This document shows positions 46,084 through 59,480 of a stretch of DNA of 64,000 nucleotides, piece by piece. Below the pieces are notes generated by a model. That model was not told where the DNA came from. It searched no databases and saw nothing but the letters and a program-made list of their open reading frames with translations. Both the position numbers and the translations under genes were made by a program. How positions within the stretch are numbered: position 1 is the first letter of the stretch; each line of letters begins with the position of its first letter. Source of the stretch: Lathyrus oleraceus (taxonomy: Eukaryota; Streptophyta; Magnoliopsida; Fabales; Fabaceae); contig NC_066580.1 in NCBI RefSeq assembly GCF_024323335.1, forward strand, positions 89,761,391 through 89,825,390, read 5' to 3'.

Positions 46084-47388
46084 TGAAGGAGAAGAGCGAT
46101 CCCAAACGCATCGGAATTTAAAATTGATCCTTTAGTGATCCTTACGAATGTGCATGATTAGTGATAGAATCGTTACCTCTTGTGGTGATTGTAACCTTTG
46201 ATGCATATCTACGAAGCGATCACGAACGTTGAATGATGACAACGCCTCTACTCAGTCCACACTAACGGATTCCTTCGATCTCAGTGCTAGCTGCTACGAA
46301 TGAAGGCTTTAAGTGAGAGAGAGAGAGAGAGAAATGAAATTGCAACTGCACAAATGCTTCTACACAAGGGTTTTATTTATAGAACCACTTGTATGGGCTG
46401 CAAGCTAAAAAAGCCCACTCAAGTGTATGTGGCCCATATCTTATAATATGCCAAAATCACTTAAGCGCGTGGTACCTTACCATATTTCGTATTCTACTTA
46501 AGTACACCGTACCTTACGATGTTCTACAATTCACTTAAGTGCACCGTACATTACGGTATTCCTTAGTTACTCTATCTCTCATCAATTCGTCCTTTTGTGT
46601 GTGACCTTGTAGGTTTTCGCGGCATTGGAAATTATATTAAATCACGTATTTAACATAATAAACAGTGAGCAGTATCTAGCAACACATCACTGCTACCCAA
46701 GACACGAAAATGTCATGTGATCTGACAAATCCTTTTGTGATAATACTTATGTGTATAATTAACCTTTTGCCATTATGTCTATATTGAACACAAGGCATAG
46801 ATCGTGTCATCCTTGTCCAGTTCAATATTGGGCCCAGAGACATTTATCCTGTTACGCCGGATGGGCAAATTCCATCTAGGTCACTCATGTCCCTTAGCAT
46901 GCTTCGTGAAGTACCCATCAACTGTCTTTATGGTCATCCAGTTACGGACAATGTTTGATCAGTAATAAGGCACTCGACTCTACATCTAGGGTCCATAGTG
47001 GTTTCAGGTCGAAGGGTGGTATACACCATTATCACCATGAGAATAACTTATGATACTTTGCATAACATTCTATATAGTATTCTCATAGCGGGTCAATCCA
47101 ATATAAATATTACTCTTAATATTCATACCTATGTTTAAGACTTGATAACTCTTTATCCATGATCCATGAGATGTGATCATCAGTCTATATGCATAATAGT
47201 CTTAATGCTTTAATGTTATCCCACTTCACAATAAAGCTCGACTATGGATACTTTGAGAATAGTGTCCTTATGTTTAATGTGATCTCATGATTAAGTCACG
47301 CTTGATAAATTAAATGGACTATCTATTCTAGGGACTTTATTAGACAAACATAATAAAGAAAAAGCCTTTTATTATTAATAAATAATTC

Positions 47389-49094
47389 TGAAATTCTGGT
47401 GTAGTCAGAATTCAGATGTTCTATTCCAAGTCATGACATCTGATCTAACATTGTAACTAATACAGCAAGATAGTTATTAACCACTGTACTAATATGCACA
47501 CGTTCACAGATGTCACGACATCTCATTCTATGTCACCCTAGAATGTATGAACACCTGGTTCTGTGCATCAGGAAGAAAGACTCAACAGAAATTAATCCTA
47601 GCACTCACTTCTGTTGATTTCTTACACAGTTATCAGCATGATGTCTTACTGTTGATTTTGGACATCATCTGTTACATTGTTCCAGTGTGTTTGTCTTTTA
47701 CTTGTATTTCCTGGATTAAAGGTTGAACACGTTAATCTAATTTCCACTTATTAGATTGATAACAACTAGGCTATTTGTTAGGTTCATTAATTGTATGTTA
47801 GTAGTTGGTTTCCTGGTTTTTCTCTAAGCTGTTGAATCCCTGAAGAATAGCCTGAGAAAAATACTGAACCAGAAAAACCAATCATCCTACACTTTAGCAC
47901 CTGCTGTTGGGAATGAATGTCACAACATTCAGTTCGACATCCAGAACATATGCTGATTCTGTTATGTTCCTGGAAACGTACTGTGCTAAGTTTGCAGTAC
48001 TGTAAAAGACCAACTAGTCTCTACTTCAGTATCAACCTTCAGTATCAACTGTCAAAACATCCAGTTTGACAGTTTCACAATGATCCTTCAGCCAGGTATG
48101 TTATCCTTGAAAAGAACAGACTGATTACGCTGTCACTGATGAATGTTACAACATTCTGATTGACATTCAATCAGAAGGTTATATACCAGGTCTGTTATCA
48201 TCTTGATAACTTGACTGGAAAACCAACTGAGTTATGACAGTAATAAATACACATGCAGAAGGAAAACAAACACAGGAAATTGTTAACCCAGTTCAGTCCA
48301 ACATGACCTACATCTGGGGGCTACCAAGCCAGGAAGAAGATCCACTATTAGCAGTATTAATTCAGAGTTAAACTCCCCCGTTTACAACTCTTCACTTAAT
48401 CCCTACCCAATGCAATCTATACCTAGGAACTCCTAGATAGAAACCTCCAGTTTCCATTCCTATCACTACAAATACAATGTAATGTTACCACACCTTGAAC
48501 TTGCTTCACAGCTTCATTCAAGAACAAAATCACTCTTGCCTACAGGCTTTGAGTTACAAATACTCTCAGCTTTTACCACTGAGATACACATGGTAACCTT
48601 CCCACAGACTGGGAGGTTTACCTCACACACACCCCTAAATTTTCATTCTAAGAGGCTTACAAAGACTAGATTACAATCAACTATTTATAACCTAATCACC
48701 CAACTGGATTTGGGCCTTCAGAAGTCGCAGCAGACTTGTTCTTTGCTGTTACAACTTCAGCAGAAAAATTCTGCTACAAACAAGGTCTTCAAGTTCCTAA
48801 ACTCTCTCCATATATATCTCCATATTTAGAGCCTATATATATTCTGATTGAGTCTTCAAGACCTCCACATGGGAGTTAGGATATTCACCAGATATCCTTG
48901 CTGATCCCAGAATATATACTGAATTAATTAATTCAGTTTTCTACACAAGTGCGATGTCACAGACCTGATGTCGTGACATCGTACAAGACATGTTGGTCCA
49001 GATGTTGAATTTCTTCAACCCAACATATTAAAACAACAGAGGTGATTACATTATTGGTTTTACTAAAATTAATGCCAATCCTAAGGTATTAACA
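47389..49094 (-). repeat. 3' LTR of the young copia derivative
   Basis: Minus-strand TGTTAATACCTTAGG start (49094), GAATTTCA end (47389). It contains TATAAATA at 48682-48689 and the 14-mer palindromic motif in both orientations (47509 and 48967). A 115-codon plus-strand frame here is antisense to the element and matches nothing known to me. Confidence 0.95.
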
Positions 49095-49109
49095 ATCTCC
49101 CCCTTTGGC
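49095..49109 (-). other. Polypurine tract of the young copia derivative
   Basis: Minus-strand GCCAAAGGGGGAGAT immediately precedes the 3' LTR. The GGGGGAG form resembles Sirevirus tracts. Similar tracts recur at about 49430 and 49920. Confidence 0.85.
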
Positions 49110-52100
49110 AAATTTTAGCTAAAACAAATAAGCCTCTGTATTCTCTCCACCACCACAAACACCTATGTTGGTGTACATGAGGAAGAAGAGGTACACGGAT
49201 CAGTTGTACCAGAACCTTTTCCCTCAACCGGAGAGCTTCCGGAAGAATATGTAATACTGAGTACATAGATAATGTAACTCAGATCACAAGACATAACTGT
49301 CCTCTTAACTCAGATCACAAGACACAAGTGATATACCCAGTTGGTGGATTTTGTGCCTGACACCAACTTCTGTTTGCTACCACAGTCAGCTTGCTTCTGG
49401 TACATTCTCAACCCCAGGACTGTATTTCTCTCCCCCTTTTTAGCTAAACATTTGTAAAGGCACCCCTCACAAAACCAGATCCAGGCGCAACTTGCCCAAA
49501 CCTTAACATACCCCATGATTCTGAGGGAATGAAGTGTTTCTCTTGTGAGAAGAAGAGGGCTATTACATCCTTTAAATAGTCCAGCCCGTGCTTAGGAAAT
49601 AACGGTAGGAATTAATGCTTGGTCAAGATTCATTAATTTTTGCTGAGAAACAGTCAGAGAATCACCAACAAAATCTCAGACTATCTTTGAATACCTTTTA
49701 TAGCTCTTGACTGTTTCTTTTCCAAAACAGCAGTTCCAGTGCATGGAGACTATTCCATATATGCAGTCAGACACGTTGCACGCGATGTCTTAACATTCCA
49801 CGCGGCTTGTTCCTGCATTCTGCCAGTATTCAACATTTCCCAAGACCCCTTTCAACCTCCAGTAGAGACTTGACATCTGGCACTGCTATAGCCAAATTCC
49901 CACACTTCAGCAGATAGTTACTCCCCCTGTACCACACAGCTGTAGCCATCAGGCCTATTCTAATTTATCAGAATTAGACACATCACCTTCATAATTCCTA
50001 ATGACTTTAGGATTCAGAAGGAATTAACAGCATTTTCCAGGGCAATGTCATGACATCCAGTCAGACATTCTTCTGCTCACTCAGCCTTGACATACATCAC
50101 AGCATCCTGATAACTGACAAGGTGCCATACCTAGTTATCTGAGTACACATAGACCACAAGCTTGATGATTACTTGCAGCTTCAAGGACAGAACTCCCCCT
50201 GTCATGGACGCCCTACTTTCCTCTTGGAGGTCACACATGAGCATATCCAACACCCCAAAGTTGGACCTTCACATACTTCCTGATTCAAAGAGAATCCAGA
50301 CCACTTGATGAATGGAAAACATAAGACGCATCTTCATGTCTTCAAGAGCACACCCTCTGTTCAACCCTCTTAGCTGAACACATTCACACTCTGTGTCAAT
50401 CTCTCTTCTAACCAGAACAGAAGACCACTTCACAAGATGTTCTGACATCAGCTGGGACATCCTTCACAACACAACAAGGAACACCATCTGAGAGTCTTCA
50501 GATATTGCTGAGTCACCAGCTTGACCCAGACATAAATTGGGACATATACATTTTCATCCCATTACAAGAGATACTCTTCCATAGATAGCTCAGAACTCCT
50601 ACCACAAGCTCCAAGAGATGAATAGAAGACACCTCCTTTAGTCTTCAACTTACTACTTTTCTGCTCAAAAGTAATTTGTCTCAGACTTTCCTCAAGAATA
50701 ATCAGCTGCCATATGTGGATTATCTTAATTCTTCGAACTCACTTCTGAGATAGACCAAATGCCACTGGTTGATTACCTCCTTCATGAATCCTCATATGAA
50801 AAGGTCAAATGCTGCTTTTTGACCTCCCCAAGTTTATCAGACTTCTCCCAAAGATATTCTGACCTTCCAAGTGAGATTTGAACTTCAAGTCACATGTTAA
50901 ACAAAGCTTAGGGTCTCTAAGACATGAACATGTAACATCTTCTCCAACCAGCAACTCCTAAGAGCTGCAATGAGACCGATCCTTTTGAAGTACCCAATCT
51001 ACAACTCTGTAGACCCTTCTATCTTAAGTTAATGTGCCACTTCACCAACTAAGAATCTGATGTTAAACCAAATGTCACAACATTGTGTTTAGACATCTAG
51101 CTGTTGAATTCAGCTCCTTCTTCTGCCACTTGAAAGAACTTCCTCCCTTCACAGAACAAGAGTTCAATGTTCTCATAGACTTGATTGTGGAACCAAGTTT
51201 GAGTAAACAACCTCCATCCTACAGGTTTGCAGTTAAGTCATCCAAGCTCACACCTTGATGAATTACTGCTTCTTCTCCAAAGACATCAGACACTCTGATG
51301 CATGAGTCTTCAGAAGGACCAGTTAGAAACTAACCCTTCAGCTATACCAAGGATTCCACTTCCTAAAGCAAGGCTGTTTCCATGATGTTAAGAATGCTGC
51401 CACTTGTTCTTAACTTCATAGTGTGCATTAGCCAATGCACTTCCTTACTTAGATCAGAGATAAACTGATCCAAGTGACCACCATCAAGACTATGATGTCT
51501 TCTTCTTCTTGTACACACCCAGGCTGAACATGTTTCTTGCCAGGAAACTTTTTCAGAGATCATATGCTTTTGCTGCCACCAAAGAGATAGATCATCAACC
51601 AATGTACTATCCTTCCTGTGATTCTGCACAGGGTCTTGAAGAAGAGATGTTCCAACATCTTTAAGAACATCAGTTATCTTGAGTTCCAAGGATAATCAAT
51701 TATATACTTGTACTTGGCACAAGTTGACATTGATCTTAAATCCTTTCCCAATATTCCTTTCAGATACTTCCACCATAAGACTACTTTGAAAATACTCTTC
51801 TAGTGTCAACATCTTCTGCTTGCAAGCACCTCGACAATTTTGAAAGTCTTAAATTCACCCTTAGGAATGAGAGAGATGAATTCTTCCTTGCAAATATGTC
51901 ACACAACCACCAGAACCCATGTGACACAGGTCAACAGCCAACCAGACCCTAGGCTGACCAAATGTGAGGAGGTTAACCAAAACTCCCCCTCAAATTAACA
52001 ATCATGGAAACTTCACACCAATATCCATGCATTGTACAGACATGTCTCAACATGACATACTCCATCCCTACCAGTGGTAACTAACTCTATGAGTTATACC

Positions 52101-53222
52101 TACACATACTCCTATCACACCAATCAGACTTTAGCTGACCATAAGTACTAGAGGAACACCAGTCAATAGCAGATATGCATTGCCAGAGCATACTACATCA
52201 ACCAACCTATGAATCTTCATATTCTCACTCCTTGAAAGAACTGCCACTTCTGATCGTGGTGCTTGAATAGCAAGATTCATGGTCCCAATCCTCTTAAATG
52301 AAGTAGCAGTCAGGTTACTCCATTTATGACTTCTAACATCCAGAGGACTTGTGTTCCAACACTCCATAGTACTCCAGAGAACAGCTATCCAGCCCTGATC
52401 AATCTACAGGAGTAGGACAAGCAGCAGGAAATTGCGCAATGTCACATCTCACCCAGCTCCACTTCTAGAGACCAGACCTCTAAATGTGACCTTCTTGAGC
52501 ATACACACCGTTGACCCTACCCTTGTCAACTTAGCCCACACAGATGTCTCCTCTTCCAGGTCAGGAGTAGGTTCCAAACAAGGTCTCCCTTTGTTTGACA
52601 CCTAAAAACATCTGCTCTTCAACCAGTAGTTGCATACTTGTTGAACAACATGTTCTAACATCACATAGAACATTAGTTCCACCTCCTTGGAACAAACTTT
52701 CCTTGAATTTTTTTTTTCAAGGTCTTCATATACATTACCCAAAAGAGTAAAAGAATCAGTGATCAGGTGATTCTTACCATCCTGACGTGAGACCATCATG
52801 ATGAGTGGACTTGAGGGGACTCAAGTAGCTTTGACATCTTCAGAGGTTATGATGAAATCTTGAATACAGCAGCCTTTCATCCACATGAGGGGAAACTACA
52901 TCAGAGTTTGAGTTTTGCCAGGTATTATGCAGCGGAAATCATAATACAACTCAACCTAAGAACACACTTTTCACCAGATCAGCCTCAAAGTCCATACCAA
53001 GTTTGAATGTGATTCAATACTGGCACAGATGTCCCATCCAAAGGCCAATTGCCAACCTCCAGATACAGGTACACATTATTCCTGTCATGAACAGTCCATC
53101 CACCTACTTCAAGGGACCATTCAGGGAAATTACAGAACCTTCCACTGGTTCCAACATAACTTCTTGCAAGATACCAGAAAGTATCACCCATGGATCTCAT
53201 CCAGAAGCAGAACAGGATGCCT
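49110..53222 (-). other. Non-coding interior of the young copia derivative
   Basis: No retrotransposon domain on either strand. The longest minus-strand frames (51689-51363, 108 codons; 52367-52131; 53200-52985) have ordinary composition but match no family I recognise. The base composition differs from the AT-rich flanks, with many TGTCACAACATT- and CATCTGAT-like phrases. Confidence 0.6.
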
Positions 53223-53234
53223 GCTCTGATACCA
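53223..53234 (-). other. Primer binding site, tRNA-iMet type
   Basis: Minus-strand TGGTATCAGAGC, the standard copia primer site, two bases after the LTR end. Confidence 0.95.
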
Positions 53235-53236
53235 TT

Positions 53237-54942
53237 TGAAATTCTGGTGTAGTCAGAATTCAGATGTTCTATTCCAAGTCATGACATCTGATCTAACATT
53301 GTAACTAATACAGCAAGATAGTTATTAACCACTGTACTAATATGCACACGTTCACAGATGTCACGACATCTCATTCTATGTCACCCTAGAATGTATGAAC
53401 ACCTGGTTCTGTGCATCAGGAAGAAAGACTCAACAGAAATCAATCCTAGCACTCACTTCTGTTGATTTCTTACACAGTTATCAGCATGATGTCTTACTGT
53501 TGATTTTGGACATCATCTGTTACATTGTTCCAGTGTGTTTGTCTTTTACTTGTATTTCCTGGATTAAAGGTTGAACACGTTAATCTAATTTCCACTTATT
53601 AGATTGCTAACAACTAGGCTATTTGTTAGGTTCATTAATTGTAGGTTAGTAGTTGGTTTCCTGGTTTTTCTCTAAGCTGTTGAATCCCTGAAGAATAGCC
53701 TGAGAAAAATACTGAACCAGAAAAACCAATCATCCTACACTTTAGCACCTGCTGTTGGGAATGAATGTCACAACATTCAGTTCGACATCCAGAACATATG
53801 CTGATTCTGTTATGTTCCTGGAAACGTACTGTGCTAAGTTTGCAGTACTGTAAAAGACCAACTAGTCTCTACTTCAGTATCAACCTTCAGTATCAACTGT
53901 CAAAACATCCAGTTTGACAGTTTCACAATGATCCTTCAGCCAGGTCTGTTATCCTTGAAAAGAACAGACTGATTACGCTGTCACTGATGAATGTTACAAC
54001 ATTCTGATTGACATTCAATCAAAAGGTTATATACCAGGTCTGTTATCATCTTGATAACTTGACTGGAAAACCAACTGAGTTATGACAGTAATAAATACAC
54101 ATGCAGAAGGAAAACAAACACAGGAAATTGTTAACCCAGTTCAGTCCAACATGACCTACATCTGGGGGCTACCAAGCCAGGAAGAAGATCCACTATTAGC
54201 AGTATTAATTCAGAGTTAAACTCCCCCGTTTACAACTCTTCACTTAATCCCTACCCAATGCAATCTATACCTAGGAACTCCTAGATAGAAACCTCTAGTT
54301 TCCATTCCTATCACTACAAATACAATGTAATGTTACCACACCTTGAACTTGCTTCACAGCTTCATTCAAGAACAAAATCACTCTTGCCTACAGGCTTTGA
54401 GTTACAAATACTCTCAGCTTTTACCACTGAGATACACATGGTAACCTTCCCACAGACTGGGAGGTTTACCTCACACACACCCCTAAATTTTCATTCTAAG
54501 AGGCTTACAAAGACTAGATTACAATCAGCTATTTATAACCTAATCACCCAACTGGATTTGGGCCTTCAGAAGTCGCAGCAGACTTGTTCTTTGCTGTTAC
54601 AACTTCAGCAGAAAAATTCTGCTACAAACAAGGTCTTCAAGTTCCTAAACTCTCTCCATATATATCTCCATATTTAGAGCCTATATATATTCTGATTGAG
54701 TCTTCAAGACCTCCACATGGGAGTTAGGATATTCACCAGATATCCTTGCTGATCCCAGAATATATACTGAATTAATTAATTCAGTTTTCTACACAAGTGC
54801 GATGTCACAGACCTGATGTCGTGACATCGTACAAGACATGTTGGTCCAGATGTTGAATTTCTTCAACCCAACATATTAAAACAACAGAGGTGATTACATT
54901 ATTTGTTTTACTAAAATTAATGCCAATCCTAAGGTATTAACA
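53237..54942 (-). repeat. 5' LTR of the young copia derivative
   Basis: Same length as the other LTR with no indels. Differences are single substitutions near 53443, 53607, 53643, 53947, 54021, 54294, 54529 and 54904. Confidence 0.95.
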
Positions 54943-54991
54943 AATTCGATACAAGTACCAAAAGTATTGGCCTCTAGGGCTTACACCAACA

Positions 54992-55194
54992 ATAAGCTGA
55001 CAGGTGAAACGGTGCTTTGAAGTGGAAGTGTGATTGAAAACTTACAAGGAAAAAGTAGGACTTATGGAAGGAAGAAAGAAGACGTTAGTGAATGATCTCA
55101 GCAGTGTTAGGAAACATAAAGAATCTGGAGGAGTGACACACAGTGTTATCTGAGACATTACTTGCGGACAAGCAATGACCTAAGTTTGGGGTTG
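54992..55194 (+). other. Athila 3' untranslated region, right part, with polypurine tract
   Basis: Begins with the second ATAAG of the nested solo LTR and ends with AAGTTTGGGGTTG just before the 3' LTR, the usual Athila polypurine tract position. Confidence 0.75.
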
Positions 55195-56618
55195 TGATCA
55201 GTCACCATTTGCATTAAGTTTTCGTTACTTATCCGACAAGAAACTGAGGCTTTTGAAACACTATGCAAGCAATTTTGATACTTTTCGAGTCAATTTTACT
55301 TCCGGTATTATATTTAAGCATTTCCATTCATTGTTATATTTTAATTCTATTTTCGTGATTTTATGTGTGGGATAACTGTGTTTTTGTCCGACAGGTCCAG
55401 GTAGAAGAACCAGGAAACTCAGAACGAGACAATGCAAGATTCCAGTAAGCAAAGGAGCAGAAAACCCTGGTACAGGAGACCTGACATGGCCACCCGTGTC
55501 ACCTGACACGGGCCGTGTCAGGCAAAGGAGGACGTGGTGTAGAAGACAATGGCCTGACACGGCCACCCGTGTCAGCTGACACGGGCTGTGTCAAGCATCA
55601 TCCCCAACTATGTCACCCATGACAGGGGCGTGTCAGATGGGACAACAGGCTGACACGGCCACCCGTGTCAGCCGAAGCCCAAAAATTCCCTTTTTCTCAG
55701 GCTTTTGTTCGTCGGGCTTTTTCAGAGATATTTTTGGACATGTCCAACTGCTGCTTGGAATTTTCACTATAAAAGAGGACCTTCTGCCTAAGAAAAAATC
55801 ATCTTGGAATACGAAAAAATATAGTATTGTGAAGCAATCAAGTATTACAGAGAGCAAGGCATTCAGAGAGTTGAAGGTTTTCATGAGCGGGAGCGATTGA
55901 AGATCGAAGTCATCCAATTACTTGTAATGTGTAATTTTTATCTTGTATTTGTTTTAAACAATATGAGTAGCTAAACCCCCCAATGCTAGGGGGTGTCCCT
56001 GATTTAGAATTGTAACGAATTTGAGTCTACATTTGCATTTATAATATTATTTTTATGATAACCTTTTGATGTGTCTATTGCTTTCTCTTTAGGACCAATC
56101 GAGATTGATTTGTGGTTATCAATTAGGCTGGACCACCATTGGTAAGGTTTTCATAAGGTTACTCTACAGTAGATATCACCTAGGACTAGGGATACCCTAT
56201 ATGAACCAGAGTATTCTTGATATTATAAAGCTTAACGTCACCTTAATTGCCTATGGACATAGAAATTAGGGTAGATTGATTAAAGGTTTTCTCACCAAGG
56301 ACTTGGGAGAAAATACCCTTGAGAACTGGTAGTAATTGATATTTGTTGATGCAATAGTAACTCAGAGCTATTACAGGGATAAATCATACACCTTCCCTGA
56401 CATTGTTCCTTTTTCCCTGTAAACCTTTACTTTCATCCTTATTTGCTTTTATCTTTAGTCTTATATTTTTACACCTAAAAACCAAATTAATACTTTTTGT
56501 TTAATTGAATGATAATTTAAACTTGATATTGACTTGCAGTCCTTAAGATCGACATTCGGGGAATTTCCCCATTATTACTATAAAAGGAAAAATAGTACAC
56601 TTGCTATTTTCCCGATCA
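55195..56618 (+). repeat. 3' LTR of Athila element
   Basis: Starts TGATCAGTCACC, ends TTTTCCCGATCA, followed by the AGAGA duplication. It aligns along its whole length with the 5' LTR, including the palindromic cluster (55480-55680). By eye, nine differences fall in the first 140 bp. Confidence 0.92.
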
Positions 56619-56623
56619 AGAGA

Positions 56624-57711
56624 CAAACAAGATTTTATGAAATTGAATGACTTTTATGAGATGAGATAAAGCTTGGAGACTTGAGATCTTTGGGTGCATG
56701 AATGTGAAATGAAGATTTTTTTACCAAAGATGGAATATGAGTCAACCTCTGTGTTAATGTGTCGGCCTGTTAAGGTTATATGTTGGCACATACTGAAGCG
56801 TTTAATCAAGAATAGAAAAATTAATTCACATGTCGACCTATCCACAGACGTGTTGATGCATAAATAATAAATAAGAGGCTATGCACATGTAATTATTTAA
56901 TGGTTTGAAAGCAATTAACATGCAAACATAAGGATAAGCATGAGTTGGCAAAAGATATAGATCACATATGATGATATTTAGTATGAAGTCACTATAAACA
57001 TATGAAATGAAACACATAAGGGTTGCATTGAGATTTTTGGAAGTGAATAACCATTACACATATCATACACATACTACATCATATACCTTTGAAAGATAAA
57101 TGGGTAAAAGAAATACTCAATTACGAAATAAGAAAAAAGATTGAAACGATATAACCTCACCGTACGGAAGACAGAGAATGCACATCATTCCACGAGAAAG
57201 TTTTGAACTAAAGTTGAAATGAACGCAACAAGTGCCACAAACACAAACAAAACCAAAACGCTCTTACCATTTTTTTCTTTGTACAAGTATTTGAGAGTGC
57301 TATTGATAATGTACCAAAGAATCTGATTGACTTGATGATCATCGTAATACTTGGACTTTCAATCTTGTTCAATTGTGATAATCATCTTGCTCCTCTTCAC
57401 GTTTTATCTTCTTAGGTTGATCATCCCTAATTTCATGAACTTGAGTATGTCTCGTCGAAGATAACCTACATCATTAAGAACAATACCTTTTCCGACACTT
57501 CTCAGATAGAAAACATTAATAATAATCAATACACTTTTACCAATTAAAATAACACTAAACATTGACCTCTTTAGTAACACATTATATCTTCCTTGTCACC
57601 AAGTCAAGAAATAGAGAAGTGTTACAAGTATCATGTCTTAAGCTTCCACGAACGAGATCCCATACTCTTTTCATAGTGCCAAGACATTTATACTGCAAGA
57701 TCAACGACTAG
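56624..57711 (-). other. Unassigned internal part of the Sirevirus-like element
   Basis: Lies between the gag end and the Athila insertion, where pol should begin. AT-rich and full of stops. A GTGTCGGCCTGTTAAGG phrase near 56758 resembles one in the LTR. I cannot identify protease, integrase or reverse transcriptase. Confidence 0.5.
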
Positions 57712-59444
57712 CTCCAGGTACCCAATCTTCATTAGGTCCTTGATGATTAGTGAAACCTTGGTTACACATAGGCAACCATTGATGAGTGCCTTTGGGGACC
57801 AAGAGTCTCCTAAAGTTACACTTTGCAATGGTATGACCCTTCATGCAACAATAATGACAATAAACAATGTGAGAAGATGCTCTTTTTCTATTTTAACTCT
57901 TTTCAACATAGCTATACCTTCTATAAGGATTTTGAGAAGGCATATCATATTTTGAAGTGTCAATAGAAAAAGTGACTTTGGGTTGCAAAGTCTTGTTCCA
58001 CTTGGCTTTAAGATCTCTTGATTCTTTTTGCCAAATATGACAAGTCTCACACCCAAACCATGAGGTTTTATTATCATCACATTCATCTTTTAAAATATCT
58101 AACATATATTTCCTTAGAGCTTCCATATTATTTTCATTTTCTAACATTTTAGCTTGCAAATGAGATAAAATTCTTTTATTTGAAGTAAGCTTTTTGAAAG
58201 CTTTTATAGATTGTCTTTGTAGACATTAAAAAGATTCTTGCAATTGAGAATAAGATAAGTCATGAGTAGATTTAGGCTTATAGTGACTTACATTCTTTTT
58301 CTTTCCTTTTTTGACCATATAACACATCTTTGCTGATTCGTCGCTTGAGCTAGAAATTTCTCCACTTGAAGAACCACTTTCGCTTTCCCAAGAGACATAA
58401 GCCATTCTAGGCTTATTTGATATTTTGTGATGTCCTTTTTAATTTTCTTTCACGATTTGATGACACTCCGGCCTAATGTGACCTTCTTTGCCACAATGGT
58501 AGAATGTATTTCTATCCTTACTTTTCTTCTTCTCATCTTCCTTTGAGGAATTTGACAACCTTTTGGATTTTCCATGATCCTTATTTTCAGAGTGCTTATT
58601 TGCTTGTTCACACATATATCTATTGTACCTTTTGATGAACAACCCCATGTTTTCTTCATCGGAGTCTTCGTCATCTTTGTTTCACAATCAATAAGCTCAC
58701 TATTTGAGGACTTTAAACTAGAAATCTTTAGAGCAATGGACTTCCTCTCTTCCACATTATCTTTACCTTTCTCTTTCATCATCTTCTTTTCATGTTTTCC
58801 AAGAAAGTGAGTTCCTGCTCATGTTCTTCCAATTTACCAAACAAAGTAGTAAGATCAAGTGCTTTAAGATCATTCTCTTCTTTGATAATGGTGATCTTGG
58901 GTTGACATTCCCTCTTAAGACATCTTAAAACCTTGTTAGTAGCAATATCATTGGAGATAGGATTACCTAGAGCATTTAATCTATTGATAAGATGTGTGAA
59001 TCTCTTTTGCATATCAGCAATGGTTTCACCATGCTTCATACGAAAGAGTTCAAACTCTTGGTTCAATGTGTTGATCCTAGCTTGTTTGACCTAATTAGTT
59101 CCCTCATGGGAAACTTCTAATGCGTCTCACATAGCTTTGGCGGTTTCACAATATGAGACACGATAATACTTATCAATCCCTAATGCAGATATGAGAATAT
59201 TTTGTGCTTTCCAATCATGAGACAACAACTTCTTATCATTATCATTCCATTGATTTTCCAGTTTTGGTAAGATGACGCCTTCACTATTGGTCATTGTAAT
59301 TTCATTAGGACCATTAGTGATGACGTCCCATACACCCTTATCAATAGAGTTGATATATATACATATACAGGCTTTCAAATAGCCATAATTTTCACCGGTG
59401 AAAATAGGTGCTCTATTATACGCCCCTTTAGGTTCGCTAGCCAT
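57712..59444 (-). pseudogene. Sirevirus-like copia gag
   Basis: Starts at ATG 59444 (MASEPKGAYNRAPIFTGENY), 37 bp after the primer site. The capsid-like part (WDVITNGPNEI, HDWKAQNILISALGIDKYYR) is followed by INTLNQEFELFRMKHGETI and MQKRFTHLINRLNALG, typical of copia gag. A first knuckle reads FYHCGKEGHIRPECH. After a Ser-rich, Lys-rich stretch a coiled-coil (LQAKMLENENNMEALRKYML) leads to a second knuckle CHYCCMKGHTIAKC and NHQGPNEDWVP. Two knuckles and a long coiled-coil gag are Sirevirus traits. Several stops and frameshifts are present (for example at 59127 and 58779). Confidence 0.85.
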
Positions 59445-59480
59445 TATCTAATAAGAAAATTTGAAGACCAGAAACAACTA

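Larger units (their letters stand above)
47389..54942 (-). mobile_element. Young non-autonomous Ty1/copia derivative (LARD-like), 7554 bp
   Basis: Perfect AATTC duplication (47384-47388 and 54943-54947). Two LTRs of exactly 1706 bp with only eight substitutions that I could count. A perfect tRNA-iMet primer site and a polypurine tract are present. The 4.1 kb interior has no gag, protease, integrase or reverse transcriptase that I can recognise. All cis signals for retrotransposition are therefore intact while enzymes must come from elsewhere. It sits inside the solo copia LTR. Confidence 0.95.
46084..54991 (-). mobile_element. Solo copia LTR, itself interrupted
   Basis: Perfect ATAAG duplication (46079-46083 and 54992-54996), TG at 46084, CA at 54991, about 1349 bp once the nested element is removed. 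It is homologous to the LTR at 25783-27201. No internal region, so the element was reduced to one LTR by recombination between its LTRs. It lies in the Athila 3' untranslated region. Confidence 0.9.
36072..56618 (+). mobile_element. Athila-type Ty3/gypsy element, interrupted
   Basis: LTRs of 1423 and 1424 bp, target duplication AGAGA (36067-36071 and 56619-56623), tRNA-Asp primer site, gag, protease, reverse transcriptase-RNase H, integrase, and a 3' Athila ORF-1 gene define it. Without the nested 8.9 kb insertion it is about 11.6 kb, a normal Athila size. All genes carry stops or frameshifts. It sits in the Sirevirus-like element, between its gag and env-like regions. Confidence 0.95.

Noticed and set aside
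48482..48829. A 115-codon plus-strand frame, repeated at 54330-54677
   Set aside because: It lies in the LTRs, antisense to the element; its duplication is explained by the LTR pair and its conservation by the young age.
51363..51689. Possible gag or host gene in the young copia derivative (108-codon minus-strand frame)
   Set aside because: No capsid, knuckle or other known motif; I could not support it beyond an open frame.
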